Shown: positions 1-8,732 of the stretch, piece by piece
Numbering within the stretch: the first letter of the stretch is position 1
Layout: the number at the start of each line of letters is the position of its first letter
Assembly: GCF_013450295.1 (NCBI RefSeq)
Contig: NZ_SKBR01000002.1
Span: forward strand, 496,001-560,000
Length of the DNA stretch: 64,000 nt
Direction: 5' to 3'
Origin: Streptomyces sp. AJS327
GTDB lineage: Bacteria > Actinomycetota > Actinomycetes > Streptomycetales > Streptomycetaceae
The notes under the pieces: generated by a model
Database searches by the model: none
What the model saw: only the letters and a program-made list of their open reading frames with translations
Told to the model about the DNA's origin: nothing
Translations under genes and position numbers: made by a program

Positions 1-121
1 GCTGGACCAGCAGCAGGCCATCGAGCTGCTGCTGGACAAGATGAAGCAGACCAAGTCCAACGCGGAGTTCCTGCTCCAGATCCAGAAGACCACCCCGGCG
101 CCGGGCAACGGCGCGGACTGA
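1..121 (+). CDS. rho: Transcription termination factor Rho, C-terminal end (partial)
   Basis: Only the last 39 codons are present, in the frame that begins at base 2 and ends at a TGA at 119-121. The peptide contains QQAIELLLDKMKQTKSNAEF, which matches the conserved C-terminus of Rho, the hexameric RNA helicase that ends transcription of many bacterial genes. The identification rests on this short tail and on position: rho lies upstream of the LCP gene, rpmE and prfA in Streptomyces. The RNA-binding and ATPase domains lie outside the window. Confidence 0.85.
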   Translation, partial: LDQQQAIELLLDKMKQTKSNAEFLLQIQKTTPAPGNGAD

Positions 122-210
122 CCCGGACGGGTCCGTCTCCCGGCCCGAGCCGCCCGCGGTGGCTCACCCGGGTGGACGGACGCCACGTCACCTGGTCAGT
201 GCGGAACCGT

Positions 211-245
211 GAGGGCCGCCCCACCACACCGGTGGGGCGGCCCTC
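211..245 (+). terminator. Intrinsic terminator after rho
   Basis: A perfect 15-bp stem (GAGGGCCGCCCCACC and its complement) closes a 5-nt loop 90 bp after the rho stop. There is no U-tract, which is common for terminators in high-GC actinomycetes. Confidence 0.75.
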
Positions 246-496
246 GCCGTCCGCCGGGCCGCCTCCCCGCTGAGAGCTTGCCCACAGCACCGATCCGGCC
301 CGTACGGGGGTGACATCCCGGCCCGGGACGCGTCGTCGCAGGTGGAAGCGGGGAAAGGAACCGGGAGAGCGCACCGTCCACCGGCCTGCGGCGGATGTGG
401 TCGAAAGTCGCACTGTGCGACGCTGCCGCGAGGCCCGGCTGACTTTCGTCCAGCCCGGCCGACGCGCAGTCGACGGCGGGACAGAGGGAAGTGAGC

Positions 497-1654
497 ATGG
501 CGGGCGACAGCAAGGACGGTGAACAACCGGCGGAGCGGCGCACCCGGAGGGGGCGGGCCACCGGTCGTCGCCGCAAGCCCCGTACCGGGCGCCAGCGGGC
601 GCTGCGGATCGGCGCGTGGGCCCTCGCCGGGGCCGTGGCGCTGGGGGGCACCACCCTCGGCTTCGTCTACTTCAAGCTCAACGGGAACATCTCCGGCGTC
701 GACATCAACGCGGCCCTCGGTACCGACCGGCCGAAGGACTCCAGCAACGGCTCCATGGACATCCTCGTCCTGGGCTCCGACTCGCGTTCCGGCCCGAACG
801 CGCGCTACGGCTCGGACGGCGGCGGCGCCCGCTCCGACACCGCGATGATCGTGCACATCAACGAGGACCACAGCCGCGCCAGCGTGGTCTCCATCCCCCG
901 GGACACCATCGTGCGGCGCCCCAGCTGCGTGAAGGGTGGCGCCCAGGCCGACGTGCGGGGCGACGACACCGCCGAGGGACAGGTCGTCCCGGCCCAGCGC
1001 GCCATGTTCAACAGCGCCTACGAGGTGGGCGGCCCGGCCTGCGCGGTGAAGACCGTCGAGTCGATCTCCGGCGTGCGGATGGACCACTACGTCGAGGTGG
1101 ACTTCTCCGGCTTCAAGAAGCTGATTAACACCCTCGGCGGGGTGGAGATCACCACCCGGAAGGCCATCCAGGACAAGGACAGCCAGCTCGACCTCAGCGC
1201 CGGTACCCACACGCTCAACGGCGAGCAGGCGCTCGGGCTGGTCCGCACCCGGCACGGCGTCGGCGACGGCAGCGACCTCGGCCGCATCCAGCTCCAGCAG
1301 GCGTTCATCAAGGCCCTGCTGGACCAGGTCAACAGTGTCGGCCTGTTCAGCAGTCCGAAGAAGCTGTACGACCTCGCGGACACCGCCACCTCGACCATCA
1401 CCACCGACTCGGAGCTGGACTCCGTCGGGAAGCTGGCCGACCTCGCCAAGACGATGAAGGCGGTCAAGTCCGACGACATCCAGATGACCACGCTGCCGGT
1501 CCGCTACGACCCGGCCGACCCCAACCGCGTCATCCCCGTGGAGCGCAACACCGCGCTGGTCTGGAAGGCGCTCAAGGCGGACAAGCCGGTGCCCGCCGAG
1601 GCCAACAAGGACACCGCTGGTGACCAGACCGACATAGACGGCGTCGTACGGTGA
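497..1654 (+). CDS. LytR-CpsA-Psr (LCP) family cell-wall glycopolymer ligase
   Basis: A type II membrane protein of about 385 residues. A short basic cytoplasmic tail is followed by one transmembrane helix near residues 37-58 and an extracellular LCP domain beginning at MDILVLGSDSRSG. The domain has the family features: a run of Arg and Asp residues that contact pyrophosphate (DSRSG, RSDTAMIVHI, SIPRDT) and the later GEQALGLVRTRHG block. LCP proteins transfer lipid-linked glycopolymers such as teichoic acids onto peptidoglycan outside the cell. ATG at 497 is preferred to GTG at 491 because the purine-rich AGAGGGA (483-489) sits 7 nt before the ATG but touches the GTG. The WecA-like gene at 5.7 kb makes a plausible lipid precursor for such enzymes. 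Confidence 0.85.
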   Translation: MAGDSKDGEQPAERRTRRGRATGRRRKPRTGRQRALRIGAWALAGAVALGGTTLGFVYFKLNGNISGVDINAALGTDRPKDSSNGSMDILVLGSDSRSGPNARYGSDGGGARSDTAMIVHINEDHSRASVVSIPRDTIVRRPSCVKGGAQADVRGDDTAEGQVVPAQRAMFNSAYEVGGPACAVKTVESISGVRMDHYVEVDFSGFKKLINTLGGVEITTRKAIQDKDSQLDLSAGTHTLNGEQALGLVRTRHGVGDGSDLGRIQLQQAFIKALLDQVNSVGLFSSPKKLYDLADTATSTITTDSELDSVGKLADLAKTMKAVKSDDIQMTTLPVRYDPADPNRVIPVERNTALVWKALKADKPVPAEANKDTAGDQTDIDGVVR

Positions 1655-1704
1655 CCACCGCCCCCACCCGGCGCCGGACGCCAGCCGGGGGCGGGCCCCG
1701 GGTC

Positions 1705-1733
1705 GCGGGGGCCGGGAATACCCCGGCCCCCGC
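1705..1733. terminator. Hairpin downstream of the LCP gene
   Basis: A perfect 12-bp stem GCGGGGGCCGGG pairs with its complement around a 5-nt loop (1717-1721), about 50 bp after the LCP stop. It overlaps the candidate sigmaR promoter of rpmE, so this stretch may both end one transcript and start the next. Confidence 0.55.
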
Positions 1734-1740
1734 CCCGGTT
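1714..1740 (+). promoter_or_regulatory. Candidate sigmaR (disulfide-stress) promoter for rpmE
   Basis: GGGAAT at 1714-1719 is separated by 18 nt from GTT at 1738-1740. This fits the Streptomyces SigR consensus (GGAAT-N18-GTT) exactly. rpmE is a known SigR target in S. coelicolor, where thiol oxidation induces replacement of this zinc-containing ribosomal protein. The rpmE start codon lies about 100 bp downstream. Confidence 0.65.
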
Positions 1741-1843
1741 TTGGGGGGTGCGGCCAGTAGTGGCAAACTGGACCGTCGGTCCCGGTTCACGCGAGGACAC
1801 ACCGTCCACGCGACCCGGCACCCTCCCGAACCTAGGAGACACC

Positions 1844-2068
1844 GTGAAGCGCGATATCCACCCGGAGTACGTCGAGACCCAGGTCAGCTGCACCTGTGGC
1901 AACTCCTTCACCACCCGCAGCACGATGACGGAAGGCGTTGTCCGCGCCGACATCTGCTCCGCGTGCCACCCCTTCTACACCGGTAAGCAGAAGATCCTCG
2001 ACACCGGTGGCCGCGTGGCCCGCTTCGAGGCCCGCTTCGGCAAGAGCGCCAGCGCCGCGAAGAAGTAG
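1844..2068 (+). CDS. rpmE: 50S ribosomal protein L31 (zinc-binding type)
   Basis: A 74-residue L31 of the large ribosomal subunit. It carries all four zinc ligands, C16-x-C18 and C38-x-x-C41, which marks the zinc-containing form rather than the Zur-regulated cysteine-free paralogue. The GTG start is supported by AGGAG at 1834-1838 with 5-nt spacing. The gene is monocistronic, with a hairpin on each side. The upstream GGGAAT/GTT elements suggest oxidative-stress control, which fits a protein whose zinc thiolates are redox-sensitive. Confidence 0.97.
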   Translation: MKRDIHPEYVETQVSCTCGNSFTTRSTMTEGVVRADICSACHPFYTGKQKILDTGGRVARFEARFGKSASAAKK

Positions 2069-2075
2069 CGACCGC

Positions 2076-2124
2076 ACAGCGCCGGTCCTCGGCCGCCCCT
2101 CCCGGCGGCGAGGCCCGGCGCTGT
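2076..2124 (+). terminator. Terminator hairpin after rpmE
   Basis: ACAGCGCCGG pairs with CCGGCGCTGT, followed after one mismatch by an inner CCTCG/CGAGG stem. The structure begins 7 bp after the rpmE stop. No U-tract is present. Confidence 0.6.
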
Positions 2125-2212
2125 CGCGTCCGGACGCCCGCGTCCCCTGGTCCCTCGTTCGGGGCCTCCCTCTTCTTCCGGCTTCCCCCGGCACTCCAGA
2201 CAAGGACATCCG

Positions 2213-3283
2213 ATGTTCGAGGCGGTCGAGGAACTCATCGGCGAACACGCCGACCTCGAAAGACAGCTCGCGGACCCGGCGATCCACGCCGACCAGGCGG
2301 CGGCCCGCCGACTCAACAAGCGGTACGCGGAACTCACCCCCGTCGTGAGCGCCTACCGCGAGTGGAAGCGGACCGGCGAGGACATCGAGACCGCCCGCGA
2401 GCTGGCCGCCGAGGATCCCGGCTTCTTCGACGAGGTCAAGGAGCTGGAGGTGCGCCGCGAGGAGCTGACCGAGCGGCTCCGGCTGCTGCTCGTCCCCCGC
2501 GACCCCAGCGACGACAAGGACGTCATCCTGGAGGTCAAGGCCGGGGAGGGCGGCGACGAGTCCGCGCTGTTCGCCGGCGACCTGCTGCGCATGTACCTGC
2601 GGTACGCGGAGCGCAACGGCTGGCGCACCGAGCTGATCTCCAGCACCGAGTCCGACCTCGGCGGCTACAAGGACGTCCAGGTCGCGGTGAAGTCCCGGGG
2701 GGACGCCGAACCCGGCCAGGGAGTCTGGGCCCGGCTCAAGTACGAGGGCGGCGTGCACCGGGTGCAGCGGGTCCCGGCCACCGAGTCACAGGGCCGGATC
2801 CACACCTCCGCCGCCGGGGTGCTGGTACTCCCCGAGGCCGAGGACATCGACGTCGAGATCGCGCCGAACGACCTGCGCGTCGACGTCTACCGCTCCTCCG
2901 GACCCGGTGGCCAGTCCGTCAACACCACCGACTCCGCCGTCCGGATCACGCACGAACCCTCGGGCATCGTCGTCTCCTGCCAGAACGAGAAGAGCCAACT
3001 CCAGAACAAGGAGCAGGCGATGCGGATCCTCCGGGCCCGGCTGCTAGCCGCCGCGCAGGAGGAGGCCGAACGGGAGGCCTCCGACGCCCGGCGCAGCCAG
3101 GTCCGCACCGTGGACCGCTCGGAGCGGGTACGGACCTACAACTTCCCGGAGAACCGGATCTCCGACCACCGCGTCGGCTTCAAGGCGTACAACCTGGACC
3201 AGGTCCTCGCCGGCGAGCTGGACCCGGTGATCCAGGCGTGCGTCGACGCCGACTCCGCCGCCCGACTGGCCGCGGCGCAGTGA
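2213..3283 (+). CDS. prfA: Peptide chain release factor 1
   Basis: A 356-residue class I release factor that reads UAA and UAG and triggers peptidyl-tRNA hydrolysis. The stop-codon recognition tripeptide PAT is at residues 188-190, which distinguishes RF1 from RF2 (SPF). The catalytic GGQ is at residues 232-234 in the conserved context [20 protein letters not shown] at 2213 has a purine-rich AAGGA just upstream. prmC, which methylates the GGQ glutamine, follows after 142 bp, the usual actinobacterial order. Confidence 0.98.
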   Translation: MFEAVEELIGEHADLERQLADPAIHADQAAARRLNKRYAELTPVVSAYREWKRTGEDIETARELAAEDPGFFDEVKELEVRREELTERLRLLLVPRDPSDDKDVILEVKAGEGGDESALFAGDLLRMYLRYAERNGWRTELISSTESDLGGYKDVQVAVKSRGDAEPGQGVWARLKYEGGVHRVQRVPATESQGRIHTSAAGVLVLPEAEDIDVEIAPNDLRVDVYRSSGPGGQSVNTTDSAVRITHEPSGIVVSCQNEKSQLQNKEQAMRILRARLLAAAQEEAEREASDARRSQVRTVDRSERVRTYNFPENRISDHRVGFKAYNLDQVLAGELDPVIQACVDADSAARLAAAQ

Positions 3284-3425
3284 CCGGCCCCGGCGCACCC
3301 CGCCGCGCGAGCGCCGCCCGGGCCACCCGAGAGGCTGCCCCGCGCCTGCCCGGGAGCGCGCCGGTACGCCACCGCCCGGCCACCCCCGGCCGCCCGACCA
3401 CCGCGACACCTGTGAGAGTGACCTC

Positions 3426-4283
3426 GTGAATCTGCTGCTGACGGAGGTGGCCCAGGCCACCCGGCGGTTGGCCGACGCCGGGGTGCCCTCACCGCGCTTC
3501 GACGCCGAGGAGCTGGCCTCCTTCGTGCACGGCGTCGGCCGGGGCGAGCTGCACCGGGTGGCCGACGCCGACTTCGACGCCCGTTACTGGGAGGCCGTCG
3601 CCCGCCGCGAGGCCCGCGAACCGCTCCAGCACATCACCGGCCGCGCCTTCTTCCGCTACCTCGAACTACGCGTCGGGCCCGGGGTGTTCATCCCCCGGCC
3701 GGAGACCGAGTCGGTCGCCGGATGGGCGATAGACGCGGTGCGTGCCATGGACGTCGCCGAGCCCGTCGTCGTCGACCTGTGTACCGGCTCCGCCGCCATC
3801 GCGCTCGCCCTCGCCCAGGAGGTGCCCCGCTCCCGCGTCCACGCCGTCGAGCTCGACGAGGGCGCGCTGCGCTGGGCCCGCGAGAACATCGCGGCCGTCC
3901 CCGAGGGCAGCCGCGTCAGCCTGCACCAGGGGGACGCGCTGACCGCCCTCACCGAACTCAACGGGCAGGTCGACCTGGTCGTCGCCAACCCCCCGTACAT
4001 CCCGCTCACGGAATGGGAGTACGTGGCACCGGAGGCCCGCGACCACGACCCCGGGCTCGCGTTGTTCTCGGGTGAGGACGGACTCGACACCATCCGCGGA
4101 CTGGAACGGGCGGCCCACCGGCTGCTCCGCCCCGGCGGCGTCGTGGTCGTCGAGCACGCCGACACCCAGGGGGGCCAGGTGCCGTGGGTCTTCGCCGAGG
4201 ACCGCGGCTGGGCGGACGCGGCGGACCACCCCGACCTCAACAACCGGCCCCGATTCGCCACAGCCCGCAGGGAGGTGCCGTGA
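3426..4283 (+). CDS. prmC: Release factor glutamine N5-methyltransferase
   Basis: A 285-residue SAM-dependent methyltransferase that modifies the GGQ glutamine of RF1 and RF2. The catalytic NPPY motif lies at residues 188-191 (VVANPPYIPLTEWE). A SAM-binding glycine loop VVDLCTGSAAIALALA precedes it, and the N-terminal helical domain is present. The GTG start at 3426 gives the family's usual length. It overlaps tsaC by one base (TGATG), so the two are probably translationally coupled. Confidence 0.95.
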   Translation: MNLLLTEVAQATRRLADAGVPSPRFDAEELASFVHGVGRGELHRVADADFDARYWEAVARREAREPLQHITGRAFFRYLELRVGPGVFIPRPETESVAGWAIDAVRAMDVAEPVVVDLCTGSAAIALALAQEVPRSRVHAVELDEGALRWARENIAAVPEGSRVSLHQGDALTALTELNGQVDLVVANPPYIPLTEWEYVAPEARDHDPGLALFSGEDGLDTIRGLERAAHRLLRPGGVVVVEHADTQGGQVPWVFAEDRGWADAADHPDLNNRPRFATARREVP

Positions 4284-4930
4284 TGGCACGCCGATACGAC
4301 TGCACGGACGCCAGTGACCGCAAGACCGGTCTGCGCGAGGCCGCCTCGGCCGTCCGCCGGGGAGAGCTGGTCGTGCTGCCCACCGACACCGTCTACGGCG
4401 TCGGCGCCGACGCCTTCGACGGCGACGCCGTGGGCGATCTGCTGGAGGCCAAGGGCCGCGGCCGCGGTGTGCCGTCACCGGTGCTCGTCGGCTCCCCGAA
4501 CACCCTGCACGGCCTGGTCACCGACTTCTCCGAGCTGGCCTGGGAACTCGTCGACGCCTTCTGGCCGGGCGCGTTGACGCTGGTCGCCCGCCACCAGCCG
4601 TCGCTCACCTGGGACCTGGGCGAGACCGGCGGCACCGTGGCCGTGCGGGTGCCGCTGCACCCCGTCGCCATCGAACTCCTCACCGAGTTCGGCCCGATGG
4701 CCGTCTCCTCCGCCAACCTGACCGGCCACCCCGCCCCGCAGGACTGCGACGCCGCGCAGAACATGCTCGGCGACTCCGTCGCCGTCTACCTCGACGGCGG
4801 CCCCACTCCGGCGGCGGTCGCCTCCTCCATCGTCGATGTCACCGGCACCACACCGGTGTTGCTGCGCGCCGGCGCGCTCAGCGCGGAAGAGCTGCGCGAG
4901 GTCGTCCCAGACCTTGAGGTGAGCAGTTGA
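4283..4930 (+). CDS. L-threonylcarbamoyladenylate synthase (Sua5/YrdC/TsaC)
   Basis: A 215-residue YrdC-fold enzyme that makes threonylcarbamoyl-AMP from threonine, bicarbonate and ATP for the t6A modification of ANN-decoding tRNAs. Typical motifs are LPTDTVYGVGADAF near the N-terminus, then KGRGRGVPSPVLVG and MAVSSANLTGHPAPQ. The ATG at 4283 has GGAGG 7 nt upstream; the same frame extends further 5' inside prmC but has no ribosome-binding site there. The protein ends after the YrdC domain, so it is the short TsaC type rather than full-length Sua5. It overlaps the next gene by 4 nt. Confidence 0.93.
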   Translation: MARRYDCTDASDRKTGLREAASAVRRGELVVLPTDTVYGVGADAFDGDAVGDLLEAKGRGRGVPSPVLVGSPNTLHGLVTDFSELAWELVDAFWPGALTLVARHQPSLTWDLGETGGTVAVRVPLHPVAIELLTEFGPMAVSSANLTGHPAPQDCDAAQNMLGDSVAVYLDGGPTPAAVASSIVDVTGTTPVLLRAGALSAEELREVVPDLEVSS

Positions 4931-5601
4931 CGGCCGCGCCCGAGGGGCGTGGCATACCGGGACCGGAGATCGAAGCGTCAGCGAGCCAGGCGGTTTCCGC
5001 CTTCCACATCCTCCTCGTCTCCACCGGCAACGTCTGCCGCTCCCCGATCAGCGAGCGGCTGACCCGGCACGCGCTGTCCGCCCGGCTCGGCGACGGCGCG
5101 CTGGGCGGCCTCGTGGTGGAGAGCGCCGGTACCTGGGGACACGAGGGCGCGCCCATGGAGGAGCACGCCTCCCAGGTCCTGCTGGAACACGGCGCCGACC
5201 CGGAGGGGTTCCGTGGCCGTGAACTGCTCGACGAGCACGTCATCCGCGCCGGTCTGGTGCTCACCGCGACTCGGGACCACCGCGCCCAGGTCATCTCCAT
5301 GGGCCACTCCGCGGGGCTGCGTACCTTCACCCTCAAGGAGTTCACCCGGCTGGTGCGGGCGATAGATCCGGCCACCTTGCCCGCTCCCCGGGATCCGGGC
5401 GGTGTGGCGGAGCGCGCGCGGGCGCTCGTCCGGGCCGCGGCGGCGCTGCGCGGCTGGCTGCTGGCGCCCAGCGCGGACGCCGACGAGATCCACGATCCGT
5501 ACGGGGCCCCCATCCCGTACTTCCGCACCGTCGGCGAGGAGATCCAGCACGCGCTGGAGCCGGTTGTGACGGCTTTGACGGGAGTGCCCGCCGGGCGCTG
5601 A
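4927..5601 (+). CDS. Low-molecular-weight protein-tyrosine-phosphatase-like protein lacking the catalytic Cys
   Basis: A 224-residue protein with the LMW phosphatase/arsenate reductase fold, coupled to tsaC by a TTGA overlap. The TTG start is backed by GAGGTGA 4 nt upstream. The P-loop should read C-x5-R, but here it is S32-T-G-N-V-C37-R38-S-P, so the nucleophilic cysteine is a serine. Codon TCC at 5020-5022 is unambiguous. The general-acid loop survives as DPYG near the C-terminus. The protein may therefore be a substrate-binding pseudophosphatase. The 30-residue N-terminal extension is unusual. Its place between tsaC and the WecA-like gene hints at a link to envelope polymer synthesis, which is inference. 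Confidence 0.8.
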   Translation: MTAAPEGRGIPGPEIEASASQAVSAFHILLVSTGNVCRSPISERLTRHALSARLGDGALGGLVVESAGTWGHEGAPMEEHASQVLLEHGADPEGFRGRELLDEHVIRAGLVLTATRDHRAQVISMGHSAGLRTFTLKEFTRLVRAIDPATLPAPRDPGGVAERARALVRAAAALRGWLLAPSADADEIHDPYGAPIPYFRTVGEEIQHALEPVVTALTGVPAGR

Positions 5602-5681
5602 CTGGCGCAGCGAAACCGTTCTGCCTGGAGCGGTGTCCTAAGGTGTGGGGCTGAAAGCCACGCGATATCTCTGGGGAGCCC

Positions 5682-7079
5682 GTGCGTGAATACCTGCTGA
5701 CGCTGTGCGTCACGGCTGCCGTCACCTACCTCCTGACCGGGCCAGTGCGGAAGTTCGCCATCGCGGCGGGTGCCATGCCGGAGATCCGCGCGCGGGACGT
5801 GCACCGTGAGCCGACCCCCCGGCTCGGCGGCATCGCGATGTTCGGCGGCCTCTGCGCCGGGCTGCTGGTGGCGTCCCAACTCACCAACATCGGCGCCCTG
5901 TTCACCCACTCCGACGAGCCCAGAGCGCTCCTCTCCGGCGCCGGGCTGATCTGGCTGATCGGCGTGCTGGACGACAAGTGGGGCGTGGACGCGCTGGTCA
6001 AACTGGGCGGGCAGATGATCGCCGCCGGTGTCATGGTGCTCCAGGGCCTCACGATCCTCTGGCTGCCCATCCCCGGCGTCGGCAACGTGGCGCTCACCCC
6101 CTTCCAGGGCACCCTGCTCACCGTCGCGCTGGTGGTGATCACCATCAACGCGGTCAACTTCGTCGACGGTCTCGACGGCCTCGCCGCCGGAATGGTCTCC
6201 ATCGCCGCCTGCGCGTTCTTCATGTACGCCTACCGCATGTGGTACGGCTACGGCATCGAGGCCGCCGCCCCGGCGACCCTCTTCGCCGCCGTGCTGATGG
6301 GGATGTGCGTCGGCTTCCTCGCGCACAACATGCATCCGGCCCGGATCTTCATGGGCGACTCCGGGTCGATGCTGATCGGCCTGGTGCTGGCCGCCGGAGC
6401 GGTGTCCATCACGGGTCAGGTGGACCCGGACCTGATGGTGGAGCACGCCGGTTCCGTCCGCTCCGCCGTGCACATGAACATCCCGCTGTACGTACCGCTG
6501 CTGCTGCCGCTGACCATCATCGCGGTGCCGGTGGCGGACCTGGTACTGGCGATCGTGCGGCGCACCTGGCACGGCCGCTCGCCGTTCGCCGCCGACCGGG
6601 GTCACCTGCACCACCGGCTGCTGGAGATCGGGCACTCGCACAGCCGCGCCGTCCTCATCATGTACTTCTGGGCCGCGCTGATCGCCTTCGGCGCCGTCGC
6701 CTTCTCCGTGAAGTCGACCAGTCTCGTGATCGTGCTGGCGATCGTGCTGCTGAGCGCCGCGGGGCTGGTCATCCTGCTGCTGCCGCGCTTCACACCGCGC
6801 GTCCCGGCCTGGGCGCAGGCCGTCGTTCCGCCGCGCTACCGGCGGCAGCCCACAGCGGCCGCCGCCCCTGGCGGGCAGGACGGCGCCGAGCCCGCGGGGC
6901 CGGGCCCCGGGGGCACGCCCGAGGAGCCCCGCCGGACGGAGGAGCCCGTCGCCCCGGGCGCGGGCGCCACGGGGCGGGGCGAGCGGGGGCCGGTCGCCCG
7001 AGGCGCCAACGGGGCGTCCGCCGTGGGGGATCGGCAGCGGCTGGTACCGAACCGGGAGACGGACGACGACCCGAGCTAG
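5682..7079 (+). CDS. Undecaprenyl-phosphate GlcNAc-1-phosphate transferase (WecA/TagO/MraY superfamily)
   Basis: A polytopic membrane enzyme with about ten transmembrane helices that transfers a sugar-1-phosphate from a UDP-sugar to undecaprenyl phosphate. Family motifs occur in order: PTPRLGGIAMFGG, LDDKWGVDAL (the Mg-binding DD pair), NAVNFVDGLDGLAAG, HPARIFMGDSG and the cytoplasmic HLHHRLLEIGHS. The GTG start follows GGGGAG. Beyond about residue 385 there is an 80-residue Pro/Gly/Glu-rich tail not needed by the family. In actinobacteria this gene directly precedes atpI, as here. Its product probably feeds teichoic acid or arabinogalactan-like polymers, which the LCP protein could ligate. 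Confidence 0.9.
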   Translation: MREYLLTLCVTAAVTYLLTGPVRKFAIAAGAMPEIRARDVHREPTPRLGGIAMFGGLCAGLLVASQLTNIGALFTHSDEPRALLSGAGLIWLIGVLDDKWGVDALVKLGGQMIAAGVMVLQGLTILWLPIPGVGNVALTPFQGTLLTVALVVITINAVNFVDGLDGLAAGMVSIAACAFFMYAYRMWYGYGIEAAAPATLFAAVLMGMCVGFLAHNMHPARIFMGDSGSMLIGLVLAAGAVSITGQVDPDLMVEHAGSVRSAVHMNIPLYVPLLLPLTIIAVPVADLVLAIVRRTWHGRSPFAADRGHLHHRLLEIGHSHSRAVLIMYFWAALIAFGAVAFSVKSTSLVIVLAIVLLSAAGLVILLLPRFTPRVPAWAQAVVPPRYRRQPTAAAAPGGQDGAEPAGPGPGGTPEEPRRTEEPVAPGAGATGRGERGPVARGANGASAVGDRQRLVPNRETDDDPS

Positions 7080-7860
7080 CGCCCGCGCTCCCGGCGGTGG
7101 AGTCCCCACATCCCGCGAAGATCGCTCACGTGCGGCACCGGGGCCCGGGGGGACACCTGTCGCCGTGTGGGGCCGTGCGGCCGCGCGCTGGCCCGCACCG
7201 CCCCGCCGTTCCAGCCCCTGCCCTGCCCCGTCCTGTCCCGTGCCGCCTCGGTCCGGTCCGCCCCGCGCCGGCTCACCTCGCCGCGCTTCGGCGCGCGCCA
7301 CCGGGCCGTCGCGCACGCGTGCCGGAGAGCGTGCGGGAGCGCGCCGGTCCCGGCGCGGTGCGGCGGCGACGGACCACCCCGGCGGTACCCCGCCCAGGAC
7401 GGGCTGGTGCCGCCGGCCCGTTCCAAGAACCCCGTGGCGTGGTGCCGGTACCGGGCCCGGCGGCTTGTGCGGGCCCGGCGGGAGGGGAAGTGTGGGGCGT
7501 GGCCCGGGAGTTCCGCGGCCGGGCACCGGCCGGCATGGCGGGGACGCACGCGATGACGGTATGGCGAGGGCGCGTGGGGACGGCGGGACGGCCGGGGCGC
7601 GGGGTGCGGCACGGGGCTGCCGTGGCCCTCGACCGGCAGTGGAACGGGTGGCCGGGGGAGAGGCCGGGGTGACGTGGGGCACGAAGTGATTTCCAAGGGG
7701 TGACAATGTGGTTTCACTCCGGCTACACCGAGTTCAGGTGAAAACGGGTATAAGCGGCTGACCCGGAACGGCTGTTCCGGTCGCGGGAATTACCAGAAAA
7801 AGGAAAGCACCGCGTAAATCACCGCCGTCAGGCGCTTGTTCGAGCGGAATGACGCTCACG
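7080..7860. other. Long non-coding stretch before the atp operon
   Basis: I find no convincing gene. Reading frames are open in several phases because of GC bias, but none shows motifs or a ribosome-binding site. From about 7690 the base composition becomes clearly A/T-richer, as expected of a promoter region. A short hairpin, CCGGAAC-ggct-GTTCCGG, lies at 7763-7780. Confidence 0.6.
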
Positions 7861-7921
7861 TGTGACCCGGTGCACACTGCATGGTAAAGACCTCATCAAA
7901 TAGTTTGTGATACCGTTCACG
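7861..7921. promoter_or_regulatory. Two Rex/Crp-like operator candidates upstream of atpI
   Basis: TGTGACCCGGTGCACA (7861-7876) and TGTGATACCGTTCACG (7906-7921) each match 12 of 16 positions of the Rex consensus TGTGAACGCGTTCACA, and both also fit TGTGA-N6-TCACA as used by Crp. They start 45 bp apart, about four helical turns, in an A/T-rich island 120-180 bp before atpI. Rex senses NADH/NAD+ and represses respiratory genes in Streptomyces, so control of ATP synthase is plausible. Confidence 0.55.
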
Positions 7922-8042
7922 AACCCGGTGACCAGCCGAAGGACGCCACTATGACGGTTCTCCGGCGGTAGGTATGTCCTCAATGCCCGGGATACGCTCG
8001 TCGCTGACGACAGAAAGTCCCCGATTCCCCCGGAGCAACTCC

Positions 8043-8486
8043 ATGCAGTCGAACGACGCCCGCATGCTGCTGCAGTGCGCCGTACCGACCGCCCTCGCCG
8101 GCGCCGTAGCCGCGGCGATCAGCGGTGTACTGGCCGGAGGCAAGGGCGCGGTGGGCGCGGCGAGCGGGGCGCTCGTGGTGATCCTCTTCATGGGGATGGG
8201 CCTCGCCGTACTCCAGTGGGTCTCGCGGTCGCATCCGCAGCTCTTCCAGGCGATGGGGCTACTGCTGTACGTCACCCAGCTGTTGCTGCTCTTCGTGGTG
8301 CTGGCCGTATTCCAGGACACCACCCTGTTCGACACCACCGCCTTCGGGCTCGCGCTGCTCGCGGCGGCCATCGTGTGGGTCATCTCGCAGGCGGTCGCCC
8401 ACATGAAGGCGAAGATCATGTACGTCGACCCCGAACCCTCTGGCGGTGAAGCCGCTAAGTCCGCCGCCACCGGGACGCGTTCGTGA
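8043..8486 (+). CDS. atpI: ATP synthase protein I
   Basis: A membrane protein of about 147 residues with four hydrophobic segments (CAVPTALAGAVAAAISGVL, AASGALVVILFMGMGLAVL, LLLYVTQLLLLFVVLAVF, AFGLALLAAAIVWVISQA) and a short charged tail. AtpI heads bacterial atp operons and is thought to assist c-ring assembly. ATG at 8043 is preferred because MQSNDARMLLQ resembles Streptomyces homologues and CGGAG lies about 8 nt upstream. An in-frame ATG at 7974 would add 23 residues. A 246-bp gap separates it from atpB. Confidence 0.85.
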   Translation: MQSNDARMLLQCAVPTALAGAVAAAISGVLAGGKGAVGAASGALVVILFMGMGLAVLQWVSRSHPQLFQAMGLLLYVTQLLLLFVVLAVFQDTTLFDTTAFGLALLAAAIVWVISQAVAHMKAKIMYVDPEPSGGEAAKSAATGTRS

Positions 8487-8732
8487 GTACAGCGACACGT
8501 AGGGCCGGGATAAGAGCCCGTTCGAGCGGCTGCTATGGTCCGGTGCCAACTGCGGCGCAGCAGGTGCGGGCGGCCGGTCCAGTGCGTTCCCCGGGACGGC
8601 ACGGACAGCCCCGCTTTCCGGTCAGCCGCCGCCCCCACATCCGCAAGTCCAGTCCAGTGCCGCTCCGTGGCCGCGCGCCGCGCCGACACACCGAGGTAGC
8701 CGTATTCATGCGCCAAGCAGAAGGAGCTCGCG

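Noticed and set aside
7076..7717. Overlapping open frames on both strands between the WecA-like gene and atpI
   Set aside because: All are Pro/Arg/Ala-rich, have no ribosome-binding site or motif and overlap each other in several phases, as expected from GC bias.
7763..7780. CCGGAAC-ggct-GTTCCGG hairpin as a terminator for the WecA-like gene
   Set aside because: It lies almost 700 bp after the stop and within the A/T-rich promoter region; a weak regulatory role is as likely, so it is only mentioned in the gap description.
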